A DNA stretch of 64,000 bases from Desulfobacterales bacterium (GCA_016209225.1 JACQWO010000069.1:62001-126000); one strand, 5' to 3'. Counted from the first letter of the stretch, positions 1 through 8,395 are shown. Made by a program: numbers and translations. Notes: a model not told the origin generated them from the sequence alone.

Positions 1-111
1 AATAACGGCAGCCACACCAATAATAATTCCTAACATTGTAAGGGCAGAACGCATCTTGTTCACTTTTAATGCCCTGAAGGATATCCTAAATGTTGAAGGT
101 ATGTTAATCAT
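1..111 (-). CDS. MacB-type ABC transporter permease, N-terminal part only
   Basis: The first 37 residues of a membrane protein read on the minus strand from an ATG at 111 and run off the left edge of the window. The sequence carries the pattern FRALKVNKMRSALTMLGI followed by a hydrophobic stretch. This is the typical cytoplasmic lead and first transmembrane segment of MacB/LolC-like permeases. It lies directly downstream of the matching ATPase (227-910) and adaptor (912-2066), so it should be the membrane subunit of the same tripartite efflux pump. The large periplasmic domain and the remaining membrane helices lie outside the window. Confidence 0.75.
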   Translation of the reverse strand, partial: MINIPSTFRISFRALKVNKMRSALTMLGIIIGVAAVI

Positions 112-226
112 AGTAGTTCACCGTTTTCCGTTCACTGTTATCCGTTCACCGTTTTCCGTTCACCGATACCTGTCTTAATGGGCACAAGCGAAGAATTGAA
201 CACAGATAACGGCCAACGGATAACAG
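112..226. repeat. Intergenic spacer with short repeats and a 12-bp inverted repeat
   Basis: The spacer between the ATPase and permease genes holds several imperfect tandem copies of a CCGTTTTCCGTTCA-like unit (119-165). A perfect 12-bp inverted repeat pairs 135-146 with 215-226 and ends against the ATPase stop codon. Similar GTTCACGGTTCACG-type tracts occur at about 35420-35445 and 51630-51725, so this is a dispersed spacer repeat. A stem here could partly attenuate transcription into the permease gene (inference). Confidence 0.5.
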
Positions 227-910
227 TTATCTTATCTCATCGCTTATAACACATCCATCCAGGAATTTTATTATCCGCCTGCTGTACGCTGCGATATTAT
301 CCTCATGGGTTACAAGTATTATTGTAATGTTTGATTGGGTATTCAGTTCCACCAATATCTTCATTATTTCGACACTCGTCTTTGTGTCGAGATTGCCCGT
401 CGGTTCGTCTGCAAATATTATGGGGGCGTTATTTACCAATGCCCTCGCTATTGCGACCCTTTGCTGTTGTCCGCCTGAAAGCTGATTAGGATGATGGTCC
501 CCCCTATCTTCCAGGCCTACTTTTTTGAGGGCTTCTAACGCCTTCTCTTTCCTCTCCTTTGCAGATATGCCGTCATAGAGCATTGGGAGTTCAACATTTT
601 CCAATGCAGATGTCCTCGGAAGCAGGTTGAATCCCTGAAAAACAAAACCTATTTTTTTGTTCCTTATGGCCGCCAGTTTGTCTCTGTTAAGATCGCTGAT
701 ATCGATATTTTCTAAAAAATACTTGCCGCTTGTCGGTTTATCAAGACATCCCAGAATATTCATAAAAGTTGATTTACCGGACCCCGACGGTCCCATTATT
801 GCGACAAATTCATCTTTTTCTATTGCTAATGACACACCTATGAGTGCATTCACATCTATATCACCAAGACTGTAGACTTTCGTGATTTCCTGCGCCTCGA
901 TAATTGCCAT
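227..910 (-). CDS. ABC transporter ATP-binding protein (MacB/LolD type)
   Basis: A 227-residue cytoplasmic ATPase, the normal length for stand-alone MacB/LolD-like subunits. Walker [10 protein letters not shown] is at residues 40-48, the signature LSGGQQQR at 144-151, Walker B IIFADEP at 164-170 and the switch histidine at about 202. It should power the permease that starts at 111. The adaptor gene ends one base upstream and the gene order is adaptor, ATPase, permease, as in macAB-like operons. The substrate cannot be read from the sequence; lipids, peptides or antibiotics are all possible for this family. Confidence 0.93.
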   Translation of the reverse strand: MAIIEAQEITKVYSLGDIDVNALIGVSLAIEKDEFVAIMGPSGSGKSTFMNILGCLDKPTSGKYFLENIDISDLNRDKLAAIRNKKIGFVFQGFNLLPRTSALENVELPMLYDGISAKERKEKALEALKKVGLEDRGDHHPNQLSGGQQQRVAIARALVNNAPIIFADEPTGNLDTKTSVEIMKILVELNTQSNITIILVTHEDNIAAYSRRIIKFLDGCVISDEIR

Positions 911-911
911 A

Positions 912-2066
912 TTAGAACATCCTTGGACTTAAACGGCTTGGTTCCTTTGACTTTGCGAGAGATTCAACTATCAGTTCCTGCCCTTCACTGGTCTTTCCTG
1001 CGACGAGTTCCGTATAGTTTCCGTCACTTATTCCCAAAGAAACCGGAATACGCTTTGGTTTATTCTCTTCAAGTATCCATACACCGGGGCCTTTCTTTTC
1101 TGATACCGGCATACCTTTTCCCGAGGGTTTAAACCGCAAGGCAGCATTAGGGATCTTTAACACATCTTTTTTTATTGATACGATTATGGATACATTGGCA
1201 GTCATTCCGGGTTTAAGCTTAAACTCAGGATTACTTACTTTAACCACTACATCATAGGTTACAACATTCTGAACTGTTATCGGAGCGTTCCTTACCTGCC
1301 ATATCCTTCCCTTAAAAGTAATGTCTGGATAGGCATCTACAGTAAATTGAACATCCTGTCCGACTTTTAGATTCCCTATATCCGCCTCATCCACACTCGT
1401 ATCAATCTGCATTTTTGTAAGGTCCTGTGCAATGCTAAACAGTGTCGGTGTCTGAAAGCTCGCAGCAACAGTCTGCCCAGCGTCCACATTCCTCGACACG
1501 ACAATACCATCTACAGGGGATACTATTTTAGTATAATGAAGGTTTGTCTCTGCAAGGCTTAAGGCTGCCTCTGTCTGGGCGACCTGAGATTTTGCTACGC
1601 TTACCGAGGCGTTTGCAGTTTCATAATTTGTTTCTGCCGTATCGAGATCACTCCTCGCAATAAGATTTTTTGAGAACAACTCCTTGCTCCTGTCCATTGC
1701 CCTCTTTGCATCAACAAGTGTTGCCCCGGCTTTCTCCAGATTTGCTTTAGCCGAAAGGAAATTTGCCTTTGCCTGATTCACCTGTGCATCAAATAGAGCC
1801 GGGTCTATCCGGGCTATAACCTGCCCTTTTTTAACAAGAGAATTAAAATCCACATATAATTCTTTTATCGTGCCTGATACCTGTGTGCCCACAAGGACCG
1901 TAGTCACAGGGTTTACTGTACCTGTGGCGCTAACCGCCATTTCTATATCGCCTCTGATAATCTTATCAGTTCCAAATTTCGGTTCATTTCCTCTGTCTCT
2001 GAATAAAACAAATCCAGCAATAACAATGACAATAATTATTCCGCTGATAATGATTATTTTTTTCAT
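912..2066 (-). CDS. MacA/HlyD-family periplasmic adaptor subunit
   Basis: A 384-residue membrane-fusion protein. A single N-terminal transmembrane anchor (about residues 3-22) is followed by the lipoyl/barrel-sandwich half motif around ATGTVNPVTTVLVGTQVSG. Next come a long alpha-helical hairpin rich in Ala, Lys and Glu (about 95-170), the second lipoyl half (TKIVSPVDGIVVSRNVDAG) and beta-barrel domains. It links the inner-membrane ABC permease to the outer-membrane channel. The start codon overlaps the end of the TolC-like gene by 4 bp (2063-2066), indicating translational coupling. The family is clear; the cargo is not. Confidence 0.92.
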   Translation of the reverse strand: MKKIIIISGIIIVIVIAGFVLFRDRGNEPKFGTDKIIRGDIEMAVSATGTVNPVTTVLVGTQVSGTIKELYVDFNSLVKKGQVIARIDPALFDAQVNQAKANFLSAKANLEKAGATLVDAKRAMDRSKELFSKNLIARSDLDTAETNYETANASVSVAKSQVAQTEAALSLAETNLHYTKIVSPVDGIVVSRNVDAGQTVAASFQTPTLFSIAQDLTKMQIDTSVDEADIGNLKVGQDVQFTVDAYPDITFKGRIWQVRNAPITVQNVVTYDVVVKVSNPEFKLKPGMTANVSIIVSIKKDVLKIPNAALRFKPSGKGMPVSEKKGPGVWILEENKPKRIPVSLGISDGNYTELVAGKTSEGQELIVESLAKSKEPSRLSPRMF

Positions 2067-3364
2067 CGTATCCCCACCGCCTTCTCAATACTGGCCTGTG
2101 CAATCCTGTAATCATAAAGTGCCTGTATATAGGTTGTCTTTGAATTGATTAATGACACTTCTGCATCCGTTACCTCAATGGGATTCCCTACACCTGCGGC
2201 ATACCTGCCATTCGCAAGCTCAAGGTTTTCCTCTGCCTGTCTTACAGTCATTTCAGCAGTAAAAATCCTTTCACTTGCCTCCTGCAGATTCAGGTATGCC
2301 TGCTGAACCTCAAGCAGTATCCCCTGCCTTAATGCCTCTTCATTTGCCTTCAGAAGATTAAGGTTTGCTATCGCCTCCTCTACCTGGTATCCGGTTGAGA
2401 ACCCACTAAATAATGGAAATGTGACGGTCATGCCAACATTCCAGATGTCCTCCAGGGGAAATCTTTCACCAACCCGGCCGTAAGCTGCATTTCCTGATAG
2501 AGTAGGATAATAGTCCTTCTTTGACATCTCTATCGATGCCTCTGCTGCCTTTTTCTTTATGAGGATTGATGTAAGGTCGGCCCTCTGACGATATGCCCTT
2601 TTCAGCATATCTTCAAATGTAATATCGTATCTAACAAAAGTAAGATTATCCACCAGACTGTATTCAGGGGCATCAGTCACCCCCATTGCGTTGCTAAGGA
2701 TTACCCTTGCTACCCTGATGGCATTTTCAGCCTTTATCAGATTCAGTTTTGCATTACTCAAATCCACTTCTGCCTTCGTAACATCAAATTTTGGTTTTGT
2801 GCCGACCTCATAAAATCCCTTTGCCTGTTCCAGGTGTTTTTTGAATTGCCTGACAGCTTCCTCAGCAACATCCCTGTTCCTCTTCGACTGCAATAATCTG
2901 TAGTATCCCTGCTTAACATTAAAGACTACCTGATCTGATACGTTCTCAAGGTCTACTCGGGAAGAATCCAGGTTCAGCCTTTGAATATCCACCCGTGTAG
3001 CGGTTTTACCAAAATCATAGATATTCTGCGTGAGGCTAACTCCGCTTGAATATTCATCGGATGAACGGCTGCTGGCGCTGGAAAAGGGAGAGGATTTACT
3101 GTAACCTGATGACAAATCTATCTGTGGATAATAATTCGCCTTTGCCTGCCCTACCCTGCTTTGATTTATATTCACTGCCTTCATTGCAGCAATAATGTTC
3201 GGCTGCTTTTTCAGCGCTATCTCTACGCATCTCTCCAGCTTAAGAACCTCATCCTTTTTTATAATCCCCTCTGCCCCCACTCTAAAAGGAACAAAAAAAA
3301 AGAATACCAGCAAAACCAAAGAAAAGATTCTGGAGGACAGTTGTCTGACAGATAAGGCTCTCAT
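2063..3364 (-). CDS. TolC-family outer-membrane efflux channel
   Basis: A 433-residue protein with a signal peptide (hydrophobic core about residues 14-30, likely cleavage after RVGA). It has two repeated outer-membrane-efflux-protein units made of long Ala/Glu/Lys-rich helices. Characteristic patterns include LTQNIYDFGKTATRVD near residue 105 and VTFPLFSGFSTGYQVEEA near 320. It should form the trimeric exit duct of the pump encoded downstream. Start at ATG 3364. It lies 15 bp downstream of the GalT-like gene in the same transcription unit. Confidence 0.92.
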   Translation of the reverse strand: MRALSVRQLSSRIFSLVLLVFFFFVPFRVGAEGIIKKDEVLKLERCVEIALKKQPNIIAAMKAVNINQSRVGQAKANYYPQIDLSSGYSKSSPFSSASSRSSDEYSSGVSLTQNIYDFGKTATRVDIQRLNLDSSRVDLENVSDQVVFNVKQGYYRLLQSKRNRDVAEEAVRQFKKHLEQAKGFYEVGTKPKFDVTKAEVDLSNAKLNLIKAENAIRVARVILSNAMGVTDAPEYSLVDNLTFVRYDITFEDMLKRAYRQRADLTSILIKKKAAEASIEMSKKDYYPTLSGNAAYGRVGERFPLEDIWNVGMTVTFPLFSGFSTGYQVEEAIANLNLLKANEEALRQGILLEVQQAYLNLQEASERIFTAEMTVRQAEENLELANGRYAAGVGNPIEVTDAEVSLINSKTTYIQALYDYRIAQASIEKAVGIR

Positions 3365-3379
3365 AGGACATCATCCCCT

Positions 3380-4423
3380 TTATAAACCTGAACCCTCTTC
3401 AAACAAGGGTCTCATCTCTTTACATACATCTTCTGGTCTCATAAACATGAAACACCAGTCATGGAGGATCCTTCCTATGCTTGCATCAGCCGCCTGAACA
3501 GGAGAATAAAGGAATCTCGGTACAAATCTGGCATAAGTCGGCAAATAATCCCTTGTCTTTTCATTACAAGAGTAAAGGTTCAGGTTAAAACTGTACAGGT
3601 TCTTTCTATCACAGTAATTGAAAACCCTTATAAGTCCTTCTGAAAAATCGTTAAGCTCTTTTGAAGAAAGTTCCATGATTGTCCCTGTTCCATGAAAAAC
3701 AGCAATGATCTCAAAGAGCCAGCTTCGCGATACAAAATTGACAATCCATGAAACATCCCCCGTCTCTCCCAGATATCGCAGTCCCAATTCCTTCTCTTTC
3801 TTTACGAGGTCATTAAAGTATACCCCGCCATATCGTTCGTGATAATCCCTGGAAGCATTTATCACCTTTTCTTCCAGGGGAGTTGGATAATTCTGTCCCA
3901 TAATTTGGAGGTGGGGATGCACCTGACTTCCCCCCGACGGTGGCATGTAATTCCAACCAACAGACCAAGAATTCAGTTCATCACCCATTTCCCTTATCCT
4001 GGACATATAGCGCTGAGAAAGGCGCAGTGCATTCGCGAGCATCACGGGATGGAATTCTTTCATGCCAACGAAATGATTTGAGGAGACCACGACAAGGGGA
4101 TTGTGAAGGGTCCATGGAAAGATATTGGGGATCAGCCATGCCTCTCCCTGATTAATCCTGCCTTCAGGGAAAATACCTGGCAAAAATTTCGGGGTGAACT
4201 TATCAACCAGTTCCGGACAGAATGGACAAGGTCTTTCCAGTGACTTTTCGATTATCGGATTCAGATCAGTCCCTTCTGATGGAGAGAGAGCAAAATGAGA
4301 TAAATCACAACGCTCCCCCAACAGGGGATCGTACCTGATCTCCATCTCAATCCTATCTTCCCTGAACTCTTTTAGCGGGTTAAGGATAGTAGAAGCCACA
4401 GAAATCGATTTGAATTCAATCAT
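3380..4423 (-). CDS. GalT-like (HIT superfamily) nucleotidyltransferase
   Basis: A 347-residue protein with the galactose-1-phosphate uridylyltransferase layout. A zinc-type CPFC pair sits at residues 66-69 and the catalytic HPHLQ motif at 169-173, preceded by NYMPPSGGSQ. In this family the motif histidine carries the covalent UMP intermediate. The length matches the family. It is unusual to find it between a TetR regulator and an efflux pump: its start overlaps the TetR stop by 4 bp, so the two are coupled. The actual sugar phosphate or nucleotide is unknown, and the family includes phosphorylases with other substrates. Confidence 0.8.
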   Translation of the reverse strand: MIEFKSISVASTILNPLKEFREDRIEMEIRYDPLLGERCDLSHFALSPSEGTDLNPIIEKSLERPCPFCPELVDKFTPKFLPGIFPEGRINQGEAWLIPNIFPWTLHNPLVVVSSNHFVGMKEFHPVMLANALRLSQRYMSRIREMGDELNSWSVGWNYMPPSGGSQVHPHLQIMGQNYPTPLEEKVINASRDYHERYGGVYFNDLVKKEKELGLRYLGETGDVSWIVNFVSRSWLFEIIAVFHGTGTIMELSSKELNDFSEGLIRVFNYCDRKNLYSFNLNLYSCNEKTRDYLPTYARFVPRFLYSPVQAADASIGRILHDWCFMFMRPEDVCKEMRPLFEEGSGL

Positions 4424-5049
4424 ACCTCCTCCTTTATAACCTCCCCAGCGCCTCGCAAGAAGAGGTCCATGATTATCACTGATTTGGAAACCAGAGTACC
4501 TTTCTGTGGATTAATGATCCATTGAAAGACGAAAGAATTTATTATACCCAACAATGCCCAGGCCATTTCCCTTGCATCCAAATCTTTGAGCTTGGATTGT
4601 CTTATACCCTTAAGCATTACATCAGCCACAAGGTCGATATATGAGAGATATCTTTGGCGGAGAACTTCTCCAAAATCTTCATTTACCGTAGCCTCCAGAG
4701 ACCCTCTTTCTTTGATGAATATCGCAAAGAAGTCCCTGTTATCCTGAAAAAAGGAGAGCTGGGTTTTAATCAGACCTTCAACCTTTTTAAGGCTATCTCT
4801 GAATCTGGAAACATTGTTTCCTATGCTAGAATAAAGAAGTCCGAGTTTTTCGATGACCATAGTATAATAAAGGTCTTCCTTGTTCTTGAAAAATTGGTAT
4901 AGCGTTCCAATAGCGAATTCCGATTCCTGAGCAATTTCCGCCATGGTAGTATTGTGGAATCCCTTGCTCGCAAATAACCTCTCTGCTGCGTCCAGGATAT
5001 CAGATCTCCTTGCCTGGTACTCCCTTTCTTTCCTGCTCTTCCGTTGCAA
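4420..5049 (-). CDS. TetR-family transcriptional regulator
   Basis: A 209-residue repressor-like protein. The N-terminal helix-turn-helix covers about residues 15-60 and includes the typical block TTMAEIAQESEFAIGTLYQF. The C-terminal ligand domain is all helical and unlike any subgroup I can name. The chosen start is TTG at 5049, with an AAAGAGG-type ribosome site 8 bases upstream. It is the first gene of the minus-strand operon that continues through the GalT-like protein and the efflux pump, so it probably represses its own operon until a pump substrate binds. A TTGACA-like -35 box lies on the minus strand near 5118-5123. Confidence 0.88.
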   Translation of the reverse strand: MQRKSRKEREYQARRSDILDAAERLFASKGFHNTTMAEIAQESEFAIGTLYQFFKNKEDLYYTMVIEKLGLLYSSIGNNVSRFRDSLKKVEGLIKTQLSFFQDNRDFFAIFIKERGSLEATVNEDFGEVLRQRYLSYIDLVADVMLKGIRQSKLKDLDAREMAWALLGIINSFVFQWIINPQKGTLVSKSVIIMDLFLRGAGEVIKEEV

Positions 5050-5347
5050 TGAAATTACCTCTTTGCAATATGTATGCTAAAATCTGAATTAACATTCGTA
5101 TAATATCAGTATCATTATGTCAAGATTTTTTTCTTTTCTGCAATCTAAACTTAAAAGTGAACACCTAAAATGTTGTAGCCTTGGACCAAAAACGGGGGTT
5201 CAAGGCTATGGTTCAAGTACACAAAAAATTTACTGATGATCAGGTTCAAAAAAACCGTCTCTGAGATTAGGTTCTGGCATTGTAATAACCTGATTGATGT
5301 CCAAAAAGTGAAAATTAATGCTGCCCAGGGTGTTCGGTTTTGAAGTT

Positions 5348-5474
5348 TGATGGCTTCGTAAAAAGTCCATCTGCGGCGTTGCACTGCATCCTTCGTCGTT
5401 GCGGCGTACCCCTAAGTACGCCTCACTCCTCAGGATTTGCGCGCCTTGCATCTGGAGCTTTTTACTTTAGCCAA
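5348..5474 (+). repeat. 155-bp MITE-like repeat, copy 1 (right end truncated)
   Basis: It begins with TGATGGCTTCGTAAAAAGTC and follows the other two copies (8191-8345 and 50804-50958) almost base for base as far as GCTTTTTACTTT. It then diverges, so the right terminal inverted repeat is missing. It shares the central CCCTAAGTACGCCTCACTCC core. It is probably an old, decayed copy. Confidence 0.8.
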
Positions 5475-5576
5475 TTTAGAAATGGGCAAAGGGGCCACAT
5501 TATGCAATTGATTTTTTTGACTTTATACCCTATATTAAATAGTAACTACTCAGAAGCCAGAATAAAAAGGAAACCC

Positions 5577-5624
5577 ACTAAAGATTTTCAGGGCTTGATT
5601 GTATGGCGAAAGGTCCATATTTAG
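5577..5624 (+). pseudogene. Possible remnant of a four-helix-bundle (S23-like) protein gene
   Basis: A short frame encodes TKDFQGLIVWRKVHI and then stops. It resembles the conserved N-terminus of the four-helix-bundle/23S-rRNA-intervening-sequence protein family (a KDF..LIVWQKAH pattern). It is flanked by an inverted repeat, AGCCAGAAT at 5555-5563 and ATTCTGGCT at 5671-5679. From memory, genes of this family are often framed this way. The body of the gene is missing. The match is short, so this is tentative. Confidence 0.3.
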
Positions 5625-5686
5625 TTCTACGTATCATCTTAGCGATAGTTTTCCACTGCTTCTATTCTAGATTCTGGCTACTGGCT

Positions 5687-5757
5687 CCTCCTAAGAAACT
5701 TGAAGCGCAAATTTCTTTCATTTATAACCCTAATGCAAAGCATTGGGGTCATTTGCT
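5687..5757 (+). repeat. 71-bp dispersed repeat, copy 1
   Basis: Nearly identical to 27727-27797, with differences at only a few positions. It contains two small hairpins: GAAACTTG with CAA(G/A)TTTC, and a second around CCCTAATGC/GCNTTGGGG. Both copies sit 115-160 bp upstream of a plus-strand gene start (5856 and 27914). This may be coincidence or may indicate a regulatory or repeat role. Confidence 0.75.
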
Positions 5758-5855
5758 GAGTTAGTTACAATAAATAGATTTCTACTGGAACATTTACTAA
5801 TGAGTTCAAACTGAAAATTACGAATAATTAGCAGGACAGGATTGGAGAATAAATA

Positions 5856-6521
5856 ATGAAGCTGGACAATGATCTTTATTGCTATCCATGGACCAGTATG
5901 GTGGAAAACAACTGCAATAGCTACTACCTGGGAGGTAAAACACCTACTCTTATTGATGCTGGTCATAAGCACCGTGTAAGTAACCTATCCTCCCTTATGG
6001 AGAGTGATGGTATTGATCCCAAGGGGATAAAGCTGGTGATCAGTACCCATGCCCATCCAGATCATTTCGAAGGAAACCAGATTTTTACCAATAATGGGGC
6101 GATGATGGCAATCCATAAAGAAGAAGATAGGTTTCTCAGAGAAGTAGGTGGGAGATTTTACAGGATGTTTGGGATGGAGATGCCGGACTTTAAGGCAGAT
6201 TTCTATCTAACAGAGGGGAGTCTAGTATTGGGTAAGAACGAGCTTCAAATATACCATACCCCTGGACATTCTCCTGGGTCTATATCTGTCTACTGGCATG
6301 AAAAGAAGGCCCTTATAACCGGAGATGTAGTCTTCAATCAGGGTGTGGGAAGGACTGATTTCCCTGGATGTGACGGAAGGCTGCTAAAAGAGAGTATAGA
6401 AAAGTTGTCGAGACTGGATGTGGAATACTTGCTGCCTGGCCATGGAGATATAATAGTGGGGAAAAATGAGGTGATCCAGAATTTTGATTTTATAAAAAAA
6501 GCTATATTTGCCTATTTGTAG
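5856..6521 (+). CDS. Metallo-beta-lactamase-fold hydrolase
   Basis: A 221-residue cytoplasmic enzyme of the glyoxalase-II-like metallo-beta-lactamase superfamily. The metal ligands are visible: HAHPDH at residues 65-70, His 138 in HTPGHSPG, Asp 157 in ITGDVVF and His 196 in LLPGHGD. Hydrolysis of a thioester or lactone is typical, but the substrate cannot be assigned. The gene stands alone and converges with the unknown gene at 6528-7079, with only six bases between the stop codons. Confidence 0.9.
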   Translation: MKLDNDLYCYPWTSMVENNCNSYYLGGKTPTLIDAGHKHRVSNLSSLMESDGIDPKGIKLVISTHAHPDHFEGNQIFTNNGAMMAIHKEEDRFLREVGGRFYRMFGMEMPDFKADFYLTEGSLVLGKNELQIYHTPGHSPGSISVYWHEKKALITGDVVFNQGVGRTDFPGCDGRLLKESIEKLSRLDVEYLLPGHGDIIVGKNEVIQNFDFIKKAIFAYL

Positions 6522-6527
6522 GTTAAA

Positions 6528-7079
6528 TCAATCAGCATCTAAATTTAACAGCTCACCTTTGAGCTTAACTAACTTGGCTTCGTATTCTGAAGACAGGTTG
6601 GCAAGGACATCATACCATCTTTCATCATAATCCACTACAGGCTGAACTGCAGTTCCTGATATACCCATTCCATCAAGCCTTTTTCTTATTTCTTTTTCTA
6701 TCTTTTTATAACGACTTCCCTTCTCCTCATTAAAATCCTTGCAGAGTTTATTAATCCTATCCAGTGTAGGTTTAACCCTATTCTGTTTTAGCATATCTAT
6801 CGCCTCAAGCGACCTTTTGTTATCAATGGATATATCGATAGTGTCGATTAATTCTAGCAATAGGGTCCCAACTATTGTATCCCTTGCGTTTCCGTCATAA
6901 CTAGCCAATTCTTTTATCAAGCCTTTAATATTTAAATCTTCGTTAAGGTAGCGGTTTAATATCCCTTTAGCCTTTGATGCGTATTCTCCTCTTTTTAGCT
7001 GTTCTTTTTCTTCCGGCGACACTTCTATCTTTTTGGCCCTTTCCATGGCAAGTTCCAAAGTGCTCTTTATTTCTGCCAT
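6528..7079 (-). CDS. Unknown helical protein, 183 residues
   Basis: I do not recognise this family. The frame is open to 7226, but ATG 7079 is preferred: GGGGTG lies 6 bases upstream and the protein then begins MAEIKSTLELAMERAKK. The sequence is rich in Lys, Glu and Leu, has no signal peptide, membrane segment or cysteine cluster, and should be almost entirely helical. A central part (KRSLEAIDMLKQNRVKPTLD) and a tail (SSEYEAKLVKLKGELL) look like coiled coil. A cytoplasmic structural or adaptor role is possible, but nothing in the context supports a specific function. Confidence 0.65.
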   Translation of the reverse strand: MAEIKSTLELAMERAKKIEVSPEEKEQLKRGEYASKAKGILNRYLNEDLNIKGLIKELASYDGNARDTIVGTLLLELIDTIDISIDNKRSLEAIDMLKQNRVKPTLDRINKLCKDFNEEKGSRYKKIEKEIRKRLDGMGISGTAVQPVVDYDERWYDVLANLSSEYEAKLVKLKGELLNLDAD

Positions 7080-7349
7080 CTGTTTCACCCCAATAAATAC
7101 CTTTGTCTTTAATCCAATATATTCTCCCATATAGGAAATGTCAAGAAGATGAACTTTTGATTGCCCAAAATTACTTGACAATACCAGGAATCCTGTGCTA
7201 AATAGTCTGAATGAATACTCACTCATTATTATGGAATTGAGCTACAGAGGGATTGGCGCTTACCTGCTTGAAGCAGATGGGGCCGTACTGATTTCTGAAT
7301 TCTGTCTGCCTCTGGCAGACGAGGCAACTAACTTGGTTATGAGGAAAGA

Positions 7350-8189
7350 ATGAGAGAGATTGAAGCAAGCTACATCACTGAGAAAGTAAAAGGGCTCTGC
7401 ATGGAAGCAAACTACGATCTTCCGAAAGATGTGTTGCTGGCATTTCAAAAGGCAAAAGAGGTTGAAGAGTCTTCCCTTGGGGTTAGTATTCTTGAACAGC
7501 TCCAAAGGAATGCAGAGATAGCCCGGAATGAAAGGGTTCCTATATGTCAGGACACAGGGTTTGGTGTTGTGTTCATTGAGCTGGGGGAAGATGTCAGGAT
7601 TTCAGGGGGGAGTTTGAAAGAAGCTATTGCTGAGGGCATTAGACAGGGCTATGGAGAGGGATATCTCAGAAAATCCATATGTCATCCCTTCACCAGAAAG
7701 AATACTGGTGATAATACCCCTCCGATTATCCATATTGATTTAGTACAGGGAGAAAAGCTTAAGATAATAGTGGCCCCTAAAGGCGGTGGAAGTGAAAACA
7801 TGAGCAGGGTAACCATGCTTAAACCCTCGGATGGTATTGAAGGTATTATAGATTTTATTGTGAATAGAGTAAAAGAGTCGGGTGGTAACCCATGTCCACC
7901 AATTATTGTGGGGGTAGGGATCGGCGGAACATTTGAATATGCCGCCCTACTGGCTAAGAAGGCATTGTTAAGGTATACAGGAAGTTCTAATGCAGATCCG
8001 GAATTGGCAGGACTCGAGAAGGATATATTAAACAGAATAAATGATTTGGGGATCGGCCCCATGGGATTGGGCGGGAGGACAACGGCGCTTGCCGTTCATA
8101 TCGAGATGTATCCCTGCCACATAGCCAGTCTGCCTCTAGCTGTCAATATTAATTGCCACGCCGGCAGGCATAAGGAGATCAGTCTCTAA
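7350..8189 (+). CDS. Class I fumarate hydratase (or tartrate-type dehydratase), alpha subunit
   Basis: A 279-residue iron-sulfur hydro-lyase subunit that interconverts fumarate and malate. Candidate 4Fe-4S ligands are Cys 66 in VPICQDTG and the cysteines in KSICHPF and near SGGNPC. The family block GGGSENMSRVTML is present, and the C-terminus reads PLAVNINCHAGRHKE. The length fits the split alpha subunit of thermophilic and anaerobic fumarases. The beta subunit follows at 8412, but a 155-bp repeat and a hairpin intervene. L-tartrate or mesaconate hydratases share this fold; location next to sucCD favours fumarase. Confidence 0.9.
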   Translation: MREIEASYITEKVKGLCMEANYDLPKDVLLAFQKAKEVEESSLGVSILEQLQRNAEIARNERVPICQDTGFGVVFIELGEDVRISGGSLKEAIAEGIRQGYGEGYLRKSICHPFTRKNTGDNTPPIIHIDLVQGEKLKIIVAPKGGGSENMSRVTMLKPSDGIEGIIDFIVNRVKESGGNPCPPIIVGVGIGGTFEYAALLAKKALLRYTGSSNADPELAGLEKDILNRINDLGIGPMGLGGRTTALAVHIEMYPCHIASLPLAVNINCHAGRHKEISL

Positions 8190-8190
8190 T

Positions 8191-8345
8191 TGTTGGCTTC
8201 GTAAAAAGTCCATCTGCGGCGTTGCGCTGCATCCTTCGTCGTTGCGGTGTACCCCTAAGTACGCCTCACTCCTCAGGATTTGCGCGCCTTGCATCTGGAG
8301 CTTTTTACTTTGCCATCCCAATTTTGACTTTTTACGAGTTCGTCC
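8191..8345 (+). repeat. 155-bp MITE-like repeat, copy 2, with TAAT target duplication
   Basis: A complete copy of the 155-bp repeat. The left end TGTTGGCTTCGTAAAAAGTC matches the inverted right end GACTTTTTACGAGTTCGTCC. It is flanked by TAAT on both sides (8187-8190 and 8346-8349), which fits a 4-bp target-site duplication. The duplication includes the stop codon of the fumarase alpha gene. The element separates the two fumarase subunit genes and contains no coding capacity of its own. Confidence 0.85.
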
Positions 8346-8360
8346 TAATTAAACAGAAAA

Positions 8361-8395
8361 AGAGTTTTGAAAGAGTATCCCTTTTTCAAAACTCT
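8361..8395 (+). terminator. Strong hairpin between fumarase subunit genes
   Basis: A perfect 12-bp stem (AGAGTTTTGAAA at 8361-8372 pairing with 8384-8395) and an 11-base loop. It lies 16 bases before the beta-subunit ATG. There is no U-run on the downstream side, so it may be an RNA-stabilising or attenuating stem rather than a classical terminator. Confidence 0.5.

Larger units (their letters stand above)
5050..5855. other. Repeat-rich stretch without an intact gene
   Basis: About 800 bases between the TetR operon and the metallo-hydrolase gene. It holds the minus-strand promoter region (5050-5150), a truncated copy of the 155-bp transposon-like repeat (5348-5474), a remnant that may derive from a four-helix-bundle gene (5577-5624) within an inverted repeat, and a 71-bp dispersed repeat (5687-5757). 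The open frames here are short, overlap the repeats and lack convincing ribosome sites, so I do not call them genes. Confidence 0.7.

Noticed and set aside
5090..5140. Palindromic operator for the TetR regulator
   Set aside because: I looked for an inverted repeat between the candidate -35 box and the start codon and found none convincing.
5340..5624. A 94-codon plus-strand frame, and similar frames at 8222-8410 and 50682-50990
   Set aside because: Each is mostly encoded by the 155-bp repeat (the shared peptide with HCILRRCGVPLSTPHSSG). No ribosome site fits, and the same peptide appears wherever the repeat lies.
8361..8395. Hairpin before fumarase beta as a riboswitch
   Set aside because: A simple stem with an 11-base loop and no conserved aptamer core; only a generic hairpin can be claimed.
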